Positions 42,725 to 50,236 of a DNA stretch of 64,000 nucleotides are shown in pieces. The stretch comes from Methanomassiliicoccales archaeon. GTDB taxonomy: Archaea; Thermoplasmatota; Thermoplasmata; RBG-16-68-12; SOIM01. The DNA is taken from the NCBI GenBank assembly GCA_004377185.1, contig SOIM01000021.1, positions 1 to 64,000 of the forward strand, given 5' to 3'. Below the pieces are notes generated by a model. It worked only from the letters and a program-made list of their open reading frames with translations, did no database searches and had not been told where the DNA came from. How positions within the stretch are numbered: position 1 is the stretch's first letter; every line of letters starts with the position of its first letter. The translations under genes and the position numbers were made by a program.

Positions 42725-44033
42725 CCAGGCCTATCGCGATCATCGTAAGCCCAGAGAAAAGCCTGATGCTTGTGGACTTTGACCTTTCCCACTTGGTTAT
42801 TCTTCGTGCAACGAACCTGTTAGAGGTAGTGAAGAGCACAATCAAGAGCGGAAGAATGAACATGAAATTGTAGATGAAAAGATAACCGATGCCGGCGAAG
42901 TAAGTGGTCTGCGTTGCCATGAGACCCAGGACAGCTACATATATGCCACCCGAGCACGGGAAGGTGCACAGCCCGACCAGGAGACCGGCAACAAGCGCTG
43001 AAGGGAGAGTGGCCTTGAATATCCGGGACTTCGCCCTTTCCCACAACCCCTTGGGCATCTTGAAGGACAGCGGAAGGTTCGGGAAGAAGTACTGCAGAAG
43101 ACTAAGCGATCCCAGGATGATGAGCAGATAAGAGCCGATCATCGCCAGCAAATGCGGTTGCCCGCTTATCACCACTGCCCTGAGCAATCCAACACCTATG
43201 AAGAAGTAGACCAGGAAGATGGCGAGAACGTACACCACGCCCATTCTCATCACGTTCAACCTCGTACGCCTAATCACGAACAGGAAGCTTATGAAGAAGA
43301 GTAGAACGGCGAAGGCGCAGGGATTGAGGCCGTCCAGAAAGCCTGTTGCGACCACCAAAGGCAGTAAGGATTCGTCCCCCTCTGCCGGTCCGGTCCCAAC
43401 ATTCAATGAGAACCAGAGAAGATAGCTGTCTATGGGCGTCCCGATGGGGTACTCCTGAGACTCCCCCTCAAAGGCCCAAGCAGAGTAGGATACTGGATCC
43501 TTCATTTCTTCTTGATACACCAGAATCCTATTCATTGTGAGATTGCTCGAGTTCACTAGCAAATCGTCTATCACATGGAGAGGTACGTGACCCTCAAGGA
43601 CTATCGTGGCGTTCTTGCGGACAAATGTGGCTATGTGACTTTGCAGGTGTGTGGGTATGCCCATTTCTTCGTTCAGGCCGTTGAGCTCGCCCCGATACTT
43701 CCTCTCGTTGATGTAGTCCTTCTTCACGACGTCCGGTATCCCTCCAGCCCGTAGTGCTGGTATCAGCTCGTCTTCAATGTATATGGCACACTCACCGCAG
43801 GCCTCGTTGTAGTAGATCAGTGCCTGGCCCTCATCGATCCTAACACTCTCTGGTGCCTTGGCAAGATAGTAGGGTAGAACGGACCCCGCAATCAGGACTC
43901 CCACAATTCCGATGACGATGATTATGAAAACAAGGTTCTGGAACCTCTGGTCCTCCGGTTTCTTCTCAACCTGATCTTCCGACTCATCGACCGTTACTTC
44001 TTCCGGAACGTCATGGCAGGGCTCAGAATTCAT
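42702..44033 (-). CDS. CcdA/DsbD-like thiol-disulfide transporter with fused thioredoxin-like domain
   Basis: A 443-residue membrane protein. A first TM (VFIIIVIGIVGVLIAGSVLPYYL) is followed by an extracytoplasmic thioredoxin-like domain with a CGEC pair (Cys79/Cys82). Then come six TM helices of the CcdA fold with its two redox cysteines in GLNPCAFAVLLF and GLCTFPCSGGIYV. This layout passes reducing equivalents across the membrane to external thiols. It is translationally coupled to the DUF1573 gene upstream (ATGA) and sits in the copper island, where it may keep Cys-rich metal proteins reduced (inference). Confidence 0.88.
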   Translation of the reverse strand: MNSEPCHDVPEEVTVDESEDQVEKKPEDQRFQNLVFIIIVIGIVGVLIAGSVLPYYLAKAPESVRIDEGQALIYYNEACGECAIYIEDELIPALRAGGIPDVVKKDYINERKYRGELNGLNEEMGIPTHLQSHIATFVRKNATIVLEGHVPLHVIDDLLVNSSNLTMNRILVYQEEMKDPVSYSAWAFEGESQEYPIGTPIDSYLLWFSLNVGTGPAEGDESLLPLVVATGFLDGLNPCAFAVLLFFISFLFVIRRTRLNVMRMGVVYVLAIFLVYFFIGVGLLRAVVISGQPHLLAMIGSYLLIILGSLSLLQYFFPNLPLSFKMPKGLWERAKSRIFKATLPSALVAGLLVGLCTFPCSGGIYVAVLGLMATQTTYFAGIGYLFIYNFMFILPLLIVLFTTSNRFVARRITKWERSKSTSIRLFSGLTMIAIGLVILLFSV

Positions 44034-44656
44034 GCTATCACGTTGGCTGTGATATCAACCTGGACTTCTGGATTGAAGGGGTCATTGCTCTTGATGTAGA
44101 CGACCCTCATCACGGAACCTGTATCCGGATGAAGACCGGCATCGTAGCTGACCTCCAAGGTCGCCGTCTCTCCAGGAGAGAGGACCGCGCTCCAGTCCTT
44201 CGGGTTATCGTGCAGGCCGAAAGTGGGGCTGGCAATTCCCCTGACTCTCACGACAGCAGAGGTGCATCCGCAAGATGTGGAGACTCCCGTCAGTCTCAAA
44301 TCGACTTTTCCGGCGTTCCGTATTTCGAAGGTTGTGATCACCGTTTCCCTTTGGATGTCTCCGAAGTCATGGGCGCTGGGGTAAACCTCTATTTTGGGAT
44401 GACTGAGGCCCAGATACCAGACAAAGACGAGGCCGAACAAAACAATTATTATGGAGATTATCGCCAAAGCCCGTACAACTTTCTTGGTTCCTGGGGACAT
44501 GGGTGCCTTGTGCGTCCTTCTCCTGCGAAGCCCTTTCTCCACTTCCTTGGCATAATCCTTGCCCGATTTGTCATGGGGATGGACGTTTCTCAGGTGGCGT
44601 GGCAGATTCGCAACTTTCACTTTGATTCCGCATACCGGACACTCTTCTCGCTCCAT
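44030..44656 (-). CDS. Zinc-finger/TM/DUF1573 protein
   Basis: A 208-residue protein with three parts: a cytoplasmic C2H2-like finger (Cys6, Cys9, His21, His26 in CPVCGIKVKV and RHLRNVHPHD), a TM helix (VVRALAIISIIIVLFGLVFVWYLG), and an extracytoplasmic DUF1573 Ig-like domain with the signature STSCGCTSA. DUF1573 proteins often occur with redox and metal proteins. Joining it to a cytoplasmic zinc finger in one chain is unusual. ATGA overlap with the CcdA-like gene makes them one operon. Confidence 0.78.
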   Translation of the reverse strand: MEREECPVCGIKVKVANLPRHLRNVHPHDKSGKDYAKEVEKGLRRRRTHKAPMSPGTKKVVRALAIISIIIVLFGLVFVWYLGLSHPKIEVYPSAHDFGDIQRETVITTFEIRNAGKVDLRLTGVSTSCGCTSAVVRVRGIASPTFGLHDNPKDWSAVLSPGETATLEVSYDAGLHPDTGSVMRVVYIKSNDPFNPEVQVDITANVIA

Positions 44657-44732
44657 TCAGCTCCATCCTATCATACTGGTGAGCTCTGAACTTCATCAGT
44701 CCTCGAAAGGTAATTCTCCTCTGAAATATCAT

Positions 44733-44748
44733 CATAAGAGTTCTTATG
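44733..44748. promoter_or_regulatory. Palindrome upstream of the DUF1573/CcdA operon
   Basis: CATAAGA-GT-TCTTATG has perfect 7-bp arms. It lies just upstream of a minus-strand GATGATATTTCAG TATA-like element and about 80-90 nt before the ATG at 44656. The stretch 44657-44861 contains no other feature I can support. Confidence 0.45.
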
Positions 44749-44861
44749 CGTTCTTCCTTACAATAGGAAAGTCAGTTCGAATTGTCATTAAAAAATGTAA
44801 AGAGACACCGTTCGCGGGGGATCCCACGAAATCGGTGATTGGAGGAGATGGGGTTGCTTGT

Positions 44862-45227
44862 TTATCCCATCATCCCGCAGCCATGGTGGTCCTCTTCTTC
44901 GTGCTCATCCCCATGCTCATACTCTTCCTCGTGCTCCTCCATCTCTTCCTCGCAGTGTTCATGGCTCCACTGATACTCTTCGCATTCCTGGTATTCGTGT
45001 TGTTCGCATTCCTCGTTGTGCTCGTGGTCGGGGTCGCAATGCATTCCTTGGTCCATGTGGTTCATACCGTTCATGCCGCAATCCCTGTTACCCATTCCGG
45101 TCATCATGTTACCATCCATCATCTGACCTTGCATCATGCCTCCGTTCATCGTGGCCACTCCAGCGACCGCGCCGGTTCCCACGAGCGAGCTCACGAGGAG
45201 AACTAACATCAATCCGTTTGCCATCAT
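44862..45227 (-). CDS. Secreted Met/His/Glu-rich metal-binding protein
   Basis: A 121-residue protein with a signal peptide (LMLVLLVSSLVGTGAVAG). Next is a Met-rich block (MNGGMMQGQMMDGNMMTGM), then Cys/His/Glu clusters (HCDPDHEHNEECEQHEY, HEHCEEEMEEHEEEYEHG, EDHHGCGMMG). Met-rich motifs typically bind Cu(I), and His/Glu clusters bind Cu(II) or other divalent ions. ATG 45227 follows GAGGTGACA. It is likely a surface copper sponge or chaperone (inference). Promoter and operator are listed separately. Start at 45254 (GTG) would lengthen the signal peptide unnaturally. Confidence 0.8.
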   Translation of the reverse strand: MMANGLMLVLLVSSLVGTGAVAGVATMNGGMMQGQMMDGNMMTGMGNRDCGMNGMNHMDQGMHCDPDHEHNEECEQHEYQECEEYQWSHEHCEEEMEEHEEEYEHGDEHEEEDHHGCGMMG

Positions 45228-45284
45228 TGTCACCTCTTTTCCCGCGCTTTCCACGCAGGTTCGTTCATACTATCGGTTGAAACG

Positions 45285-45315
45285 GTATAAATCCTTGACG
45301 TGAAACGCGTTTCAC
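45285..45315 (-). promoter_or_regulatory. Promoter plus perfect 16-bp palindromic operator of the Met/His-rich gene
   Basis: GTGAAACGCGTTTCAC (45300-45315) is a perfect palindrome. On the minus strand it is followed 6 nt later by the TATA box GATTTATACC (45285-45294), so a bound protein would touch the BRE/TFB site. It lies between the metal-binding gene and the membrane winged-helix gene. Confidence 0.7.
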
Positions 45316-45339
45316 TTTTCTGAAATCCGACAGAAATAA

Positions 45340-45915
45340 CTACAAACCGAGGTCCTCGGAGATGCGTACGCGGTTCGTTGCCCCGTATCTTTCCCGGACT
45401 ATGAGGCGCTTGCTCTCCAACTTGTCCAACAACCTAGTGACCTTGGCCTTGGAGAACGTTCCTTCAGCCACGAGGTCCTTCTGGAGAACCTCGCCCCCAG
45501 CATCCACAATCCTCCTGAACATCTTCCGTTCGTCCCCGGTGAGGAGCCTGATTGCAAGTTTGTACATGTCCTCCTTGCTGGCTTCCTGGGATCTCTCTTC
45601 GACTTGTGCACCAACAGGTGGCGTCCAAGGGGGAGGAGGAGGCGCAGCAGAGGTCTCCTGTGGTCTCCGTATGACCAGCAGAACGATTACAAGAATTAGA
45701 AGACCGATACCAACGAACATTAGGATTGACCCAAATGGAAAACCGGTGCCCCCGTTATGATGCCCCATCATCCCTCCAAACATCATTTCCTGGCCCATCA
45801 CTGCCCAAGCCAGGCCTATGATCACCAACAGAATGGTGACGAAAAGGGCGACCAGCAGTCCGGTGTCTGTTGTTCTGGATGGTCTACCAACCAAAGCTGT
45901 CACTGTCTTATCCAT
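45340..45915 (-). CDS. Membrane-bound winged-helix regulator with Met/His external loop
   Basis: A 191-residue protein: short basic N-terminus, TM1 (residues 18-40), an external loop GQEMMFGGMMGHHNGGTGF, TM2 (63-82), then RRPQ, a Pro-rich linker and a cytoplasmic winged helix (LAIRLLTGDERKMFRRIVDAGGEVLQ, broken by turns, then FSKAKVTRLLDKLESKRLIVRERYG). Arg/Lys distribution puts both ends inside. The loop's Met and His residues resemble copper ligands. I infer a one-component transmembrane copper sensor controlling the adjacent Met/His-rich gene. ATG 45915 (MDKTVTALVG) is preferred over 45942. Confidence 0.8.
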   Translation of the reverse strand: MDKTVTALVGRPSRTTDTGLLVALFVTILLVIIGLAWAVMGQEMMFGGMMGHHNGGTGFPFGSILMFVGIGLLILVIVLLVIRRPQETSAAPPPPPWTPPVGAQVEERSQEASKEDMYKLAIRLLTGDERKMFRRIVDAGGEVLQKDLVAEGTFSKAKVTRLLDKLESKRLIVRERYGATNRVRISEDLGL

Positions 45916-46094
45916 ATCGTAGATGATACTTAAGCATTGCAACTTCTATACGAAATTTTGTCTCCAAGAAAGTGGGGGAGGGGGTATGCTACGCGAGAGG
46001 AAAAGGATTGGAGGGAATGCATATCCGAACTTCGCTTTGGCCAAAACCACCTTTGATTCAAACAATCCATTCCAGGATGGAAGTGCAATGCGTG

Positions 46095-46139
46095 ACATTC
46101 GTAAGAATCTTTCACGATGAATCTTACAAAAGTATATTA
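46095..46139 (+). promoter_or_regulatory. Operator and TATA box of the Lrp-TRASH gene
   Basis: ACATTCGTAA (46095-46104) repeats the copA upstream element. GTAAGA (46101-46106) and TCTTAC form an inverted repeat with a 15-nt spacer, probably an Lrp-type site. The TATA element AAAGTATATTA (46128-46138) is about 27 nt before the ATG at 46164, implying a leaderless mRNA. Confidence 0.55.
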
Positions 46140-46163
46140 GGCTACACCGTCTACTCCTCTCAA

Positions 46164-46790
46164 ATGAGAATGGACAACACCGACGCCAAGATCCTTCAGA
46201 TGCTGCAATCGGATGGTAGACTCTCATTCCGAGAAATCGCCAAGAAGACGGGGGTCAGTACGCCAACTGTTAGCGCAAGGGTGAAGACGCTCGAAGAGCA
46301 GGGCGTCATTAGGGGTTACTCAGCGGATATCGACCCACTGGCAATCAACGAGACCATTTCCGTTCTAACAGTGGAATGCAAACCCAAGGACCTTGAATCC
46401 GTTTCAGAACTCCTTTCGAAACAAGAGAACGTGAGGGAAGTAATAGTCCTCAGCGGCTCTAGGGTCGTCGCAAGGCTCACATTCGAGCATGAGGGTAGGT
46501 TGGATGTCTTTCTCAATTGGCTGGAGAAGGTCGAGCAAATAGATAGCTACAACATAGACAGGGCGGTCAGGATTGTGAAAAAGGAACCGGACGCCATCGT
46601 GAGCGAAGGAATCCAAGTCGTAATTCCCTGCTATGAATGTCGGAAACTCATCCGGGAGCAACCGGTGAGAATCAAGCTTGATGGACGGATGCACTACCTG
46701 TGTTGCGAGTCCTGTCTGAAGCTCTACAAAGAGCGCTACGAACGCATAAAGAAAGGTATATCTCCATCGAAATCAAAGGCTGGCCACTGA
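46164..46790 (+). CDS. Lrp/AsnC-family regulator with C-terminal TRASH domain (copper-responsive)
   Basis: A 208-residue regulator: an Lrp-type helix-turn-helix (TDAKILQMLQSDGRLSFREIA, then GVSTPTVSARVKTLEEQGVI), a RAM-like dimer domain (VLTVECKP...ENVREVIVLSGSRVVARL) and a C-terminal TRASH domain (PCYECRKLI...DGRMHYLCCESCLKLYKERY). In archaea this pairing is known for copper regulators of CopA operons. ATG 46164 is chosen because the TATA box is 27 nt upstream and family similarity begins there. It probably controls copA and itself through shared upstream boxes (inference). Confidence 0.88.
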   Translation: MRMDNTDAKILQMLQSDGRLSFREIAKKTGVSTPTVSARVKTLEEQGVIRGYSADIDPLAINETISVLTVECKPKDLESVSELLSKQENVREVIVLSGSRVVARLTFEHEGRLDVFLNWLEKVEQIDSYNIDRAVRIVKKEPDAIVSEGIQVVIPCYECRKLIREQPVRIKLDGRMHYLCCESCLKLYKERYERIKKGISPSKSKAGH

Positions 46791-46804
46791 GATGGGATTT
46801 GACG

Positions 46805-47491
46805 GTGACGCGATTGGATGAGAGGGAGATTAGAGAAACGGTAAGACAGACCTTCGAAGCGATAGCAGATCATTTCGACAGAACCAGGTACAAGCCCTGG
46901 CCGGAGACAATTGCTTTCGTAGATTCACTACCTCCACAGAGCAGGGTCCTGGACATAGGATGTGGCAACGGCAGGAACTCATTGTTACTGGGAAGAGCAG
47001 GACATGAAGTGATAGGTGTGGATTTCAGCTTGAACCTGCTCAGGATAGCACAGGACAAGATGGCAAGCAGATCTTTGGGAGAGGTCTCCCAATTCCTGGG
47101 CGGGGACGCATCTGCTCTTCCGTTGAGAGAGAACGCGTTCGATGCCGCACTCTACATAGCCACCCTTCACCACATACCATCAGTGGATGAAAGACTGAAA
47201 AGCTTGGAGGAGCTGGGACGCTGCCTGAAGCCTAGAGGAACCGCCCTCATAAGCGTGTGGGCAATAGACCAACCCAAGTTCGAGGAACTGCTGGAGAAGA
47301 AGAAAGAAGACCCAGATTATGCGGACACGTTCCTCCCCTGGACCCGAACGGACGGAAAGGTCTTCCAGAGGTACTACCACCTGTTCGAGGAGGATGAGCT
47401 GAAGGGATTGGTCGAGAAGAGCGGGTTACAAATAGAAAACTACTTCAAGTCCAGCGACAACTACTTTGCGAGGGTGAGAAAGAGTGGCTAA
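46805..47491 (+). CDS. Trm9-like class I SAM methyltransferase
   Basis: A 228-residue methyltransferase. After an N-terminal FDRTRYKPWPETIAF, typical of Trm9/ABH8-type tRNA wobble-uridine methyltransferases, it shows motif I VLDIGCGNGRNSLLLGRAG, GVDFS, FLGGDASALPLR and the family-specific ATLHHIPSVDERLKSLEEL followed by ISVWA. The likely substrate is a carboxymethyl-type wobble uridine in tRNA. The start is unclear: GTG 46805 (used here), TTG 46799; no ATG is in frame. It begins 14 nt after the Lrp-TRASH stop and overlaps a small TM ORF. Confidence 0.85.
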   Translation: MTRLDEREIRETVRQTFEAIADHFDRTRYKPWPETIAFVDSLPPQSRVLDIGCGNGRNSLLLGRAGHEVIGVDFSLNLLRIAQDKMASRSLGEVSQFLGGDASALPLRENAFDAALYIATLHHIPSVDERLKSLEELGRCLKPRGTALISVWAIDQPKFEELLEKKKEDPDYADTFLPWTRTDGKVFQRYYHLFEEDELKGLVEKSGLQIENYFKSSDNYFARVRKSG

Positions 47492-47663
47492 CGGCCCTTT
47501 CGATTGGATCGGAGATTTGTTCAACCTCATCACAACCAATCTTCTCTGCATGGTCGGCGTGATGATCTTCGGGGTCATACTGGCTATCCTCGTAGTTGTT
47601 TGGTACATCAGGAAGGTTCTTGGTCAGGAGATCTTCGTACATGGGCGAAGAGATAAAGACTAG
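47484..47663 (+). CDS. Small single-TM protein
   Basis: A 59-residue ORF with GTG start overlapping the methyltransferase stop by 8 nt. It has a polar N-terminus (VANGPFDWIGDLFNLI), one long TM helix (LLCMVGVMIFGVILAILVVV) and a basic tail (YIRKVLGQEIFVHGRRDKD). No family recognised. Overlap, a single hydrophobic helix and positive-inside charge make it a plausible real microprotein. Confidence 0.55.
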   Translation: MANGPFDWIGDLFNLITTNLLCMVGVMIFGVILAILVVVWYIRKVLGQEIFVHGRRDKD

Positions 47664-47699
47664 TTTTGCGATACTCAATGGACATCAAAGGTGGGGCAC

Positions 47700-48083
47700 A
47701 TGACAGAAATTCCTCCAGACCTCAAATACATCGATTCACATGAATGGATAAGGACGGAAGGGGAGAAGGCGACCATTGGCATCACTGATTATGCACAGAC
47801 CAAGCTCACGGACATAGTGTACGTGGAGTTCGGTGAGGCGGGCCGAGAGGTGAAGAAAGGAGATGAGCTGGGTACGATCGAATCTGTCAAGACGGTCTCT
47901 GAGATATATGCACCCGTGAGCGGAATCATTGAGGAATGCAACACGGAACTGGAAGAGTCCCCCCAGCTGATGAACGAGGACCCGTACGGGAAGGGTTGGT
48001 TCGCGGTCATCAAGATGAGCGACCCGTCCGAAGTGGAGCAACTCCTGGATTCTGGCGCCTACTCAAAACTGGCTGAAGAGTGA
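47700..48083 (+). CDS. gcvH: Glycine cleavage H protein (lipoyl carrier)
   Basis: A 127-residue lipoyl-domain protein: YIDSHEWIRTEGEKATIGITDYAQ, then VYVEFGEAG, and ESVKTVSEIYAPVSG with the lipoylated Lys64, ending NEDPYGKGWFAVIKM. It is near the family length, so full. No P, T or L protein of the glycine cleavage system is in the window, so it may serve a distant gcv operon or act in lipoate shuttling. ATG 47700 is preferred over 47691. Confidence 0.92.
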   Translation: MTEIPPDLKYIDSHEWIRTEGEKATIGITDYAQTKLTDIVYVEFGEAGREVKKGDELGTIESVKTVSEIYAPVSGIIEECNTELEESPQLMNEDPYGKGWFAVIKMSDPSEVEQLLDSGAYSKLAEE

Positions 48084-48171
48084 TTTTCGCAACCAGATGG
48101 GGCAATTTTGATTTTCATTTCGGAACACTTAAATCGTTTTTCCTGTTAGCACCGATTACTCGGTGAGCCAA

Positions 48172-49350
48172 ATGGACGAAGTCGTCATCATAAGCGCGGT
48201 TAGAACAGCGATTGGAAGATATGGACGTTCTTTGCTACCCTTTTCCGCGACCAAGCTGGGAGCGATGGTGATTGGGGAAGCGGTGAAGAGGGCGAATATC
48301 GAACCTGCTGATGTTCAAGAAGTGATAATGGGGAACGTGGTGAGCGCCGGTCTCGGTCAGAACCCGGCCAGACAGGCCGCGATATACGGAGGCATACCTG
48401 TTGAGGTTCCAGCGACAACGGTCAACAAGGTCTGCGCATCCAGCCTGAAGGCGGTCGTGTTCGGTACTGACGCGATCAAGGCGGGCAACTATGACACCAT
48501 GCTGGCCGGCGGAATGGAGAGCATGAGCAACTGTCCCTATCTGGCCCAGAAGGCAAGGTGGGGATACAGGCTCGGCACCAACAAGCTGGTGGATGCCATG
48601 GTCAATGATGGCCTCTGGGACATCTACAATGATTTTCACATGGGAATGACGGGAGAGATCATCGCGGATAAATACGAGATAACGCGAGAGCAGATGGACC
48701 AGTTCTCCTACGAAAGCCACATGAAGGCTGCGAAAGCGACGGACGAAGGCTTGTTCAAGGAGGAGATCATGCCTGTCGAGATACCTCAAAGAAAGGTGGA
48801 GCCAGTAATATTCGACAAGGATGAGGGGATAAGGAGGAACACGACCCCCGAGGCCCTGGCAAAGCTGAGGACCGAGTTCAAGAAGGACGGAATGCTCACC
48901 GCTGGCAACTGTTCGCAACTGAGTGACGGTGGTTCGGCAGTGGTGATAATGTCAGCGGACAAGGCAAAGGAGAGGGGGTTGGAACCTCTCGCCAAGATAA
49001 CGGGGTATGTGTCCGTCGGTGTTAAGCCAGAGCTCGTGATGGAGGCGCCGATCCCGGCCATCAAGATGCTTTTGGAGAAGCTTGGTAAGACGATTAACGA
49101 CATAGACGTGTACGAACACAATGAAGCGTTCGCATCTGCGAGTTGCGCTGTTATGAAAGGGCTAAGTATACCCCCGGAGAAATTCAACGTGCACGGAGGC
49201 GCTGTCGCACTGGGACACCCAATAGGTGCGAGTGGTGCCAGAGTTCTCACTACGTTGATATATGCCATGAAGAACCGTGATGCGAAAACAGGGATAGCAA
49301 CCCTATGTCTTGGCGGTGGGAATGCGATTGCGATGTCAATAGAGATGTGA
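48172..49350 (+). CDS. Acetyl-CoA C-acetyltransferase (thiolase)
   Basis: A 392-residue thiolase with all catalytic motifs: nucleophile Cys88 in [35 protein letters not shown] and CLGGGNAIA. It interconverts two acetyl-CoA and acetoacetyl-CoA or acts in beta-oxidation. ATG 48172 (GTG 48163 also in frame); CACTTAAATCG near 48127 may be the TATA box. It is 4 nt upstream of a 3-hydroxyacyl-CoA dehydrogenase, so the two make a C4 acyl-CoA module. The direction is not given by sequence. Confidence 0.95.
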   Translation: MDEVVIISAVRTAIGRYGRSLLPFSATKLGAMVIGEAVKRANIEPADVQEVIMGNVVSAGLGQNPARQAAIYGGIPVEVPATTVNKVCASSLKAVVFGTDAIKAGNYDTMLAGGMESMSNCPYLAQKARWGYRLGTNKLVDAMVNDGLWDIYNDFHMGMTGEIIADKYEITREQMDQFSYESHMKAAKATDEGLFKEEIMPVEIPQRKVEPVIFDKDEGIRRNTTPEALAKLRTEFKKDGMLTAGNCSQLSDGGSAVVIMSADKAKERGLEPLAKITGYVSVGVKPELVMEAPIPAIKMLLEKLGKTINDIDVYEHNEAFASASCAVMKGLSIPPEKFNVHGGAVALGHPIGASGARVLTTLIYAMKNRDAKTGIATLCLGGGNAIAMSIEM

Positions 49351-49354
49351 TCAA

Positions 49355-50203
49355 ATGGAAATCAAGAAGATAGGTGTTCTCGGGGCAGGGACCATGGGAA
49401 ATGGTATAGCTCAGGTCTCGGCCCTCAGCGGTCATGATGTGGTGATGAGGGACATTGAGGACGGATTTCTAGAGAACGGGATGAAGGCCGTTGAAAAGAG
49501 CCTGACCAAAGGGGTTGAGAAAGGCAAGCTTACCGAGGAACAGAAGCAAGATGCGCTGTCCAGGATATCTACAACCCTCAATGTCGAGGACCTGAAAGAC
49601 GTGGACTTGGTCGTAGAAGCAGTGATTGAGGACGCAGACCTGAAGAAGAGGGTTTTCAAGGAACTGGACGAGCTGGTTCGCGATGATGTCATATTCGCAA
49701 CAAACACATCTAGCATCTCAATAACAGACCTCGCTTCTGCAACAAAAAGGCCAGACAAGTTCATCGGGATGCACTTCATGAATCCCGTTCCGATAATGAA
49801 GCTAGTTGAGATCATAAGGGGGATGGAAACGAGTGACGAGACCACGAGAGCGGTCTTTGAACTATCGGAGAAAATGGGGAAGATACCGGTGGAAGTGAAT
49901 GACTACCCTGGGTTCGTCGCCAACAGGGTCCTGATGCCGATGATCAACGAGGCGATATTCTGCGTGCAGGAAGGCGTTGGAACAGTTGAATCCATCGATT
50001 CTGTCATGAAGTTGGGCATGAACCATCCGTTGGGCCCGCTACAGGTTGCGGATCTGATAGGTCTTGATGTCTGCCTGCACATAATGAACGTGTTGCACGA
50101 GGGATTTGGGGATCCCAAGTACCGCCCCTGTCCGCTTTTGAAGAAGATGGTGCGAGCAGGGAACTTGGGGAGAAAAACAGGGAAAGGGTTCTACGAGTAT
50201 TGA
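49355..50203 (+). CDS. 3-hydroxyacyl/3-hydroxybutyryl-CoA dehydrogenase
   Basis: A 282-residue short form: Rossmann motif [34 protein letters not shown], the catalytic His in [19 protein letters not shown], and the C-terminal dimer domain ([37 protein letters not shown]), ending [11 protein letters not shown]. Length matches 3-hydroxybutyryl-CoA dehydrogenase, with no hydratase fusion. Co-transcribed with the thiolase (gap 4 nt). It oxidises 3-hydroxyacyl-CoA with NAD or reduces acetoacetyl-CoA. Confidence 0.95.
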   Translation: MEIKKIGVLGAGTMGNGIAQVSALSGHDVVMRDIEDGFLENGMKAVEKSLTKGVEKGKLTEEQKQDALSRISTTLNVEDLKDVDLVVEAVIEDADLKKRVFKELDELVRDDVIFATNTSSISITDLASATKRPDKFIGMHFMNPVPIMKLVEIIRGMETSDETTRAVFELSEKMGKIPVEVNDYPGFVANRVLMPMINEAIFCVQEGVGTVESIDSVMKLGMNHPLGPLQVADLIGLDVCLHIMNVLHEGFGDPKYRPCPLLKKMVRAGNLGRKTGKGFYEY

Positions 50204-50236
50204 TTTCGAGGTTGCTCCAAAAGGATACTATGGCCC

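Noticed and set aside
44129-45206. Plus-strand ORFs opposite the DUF1573 and Met/His-rich genes
   Set aside because: They are reverse-strand shadows; the Leu/Phe-rich frame at 44559-45206 is the complement of Glu/His codons.
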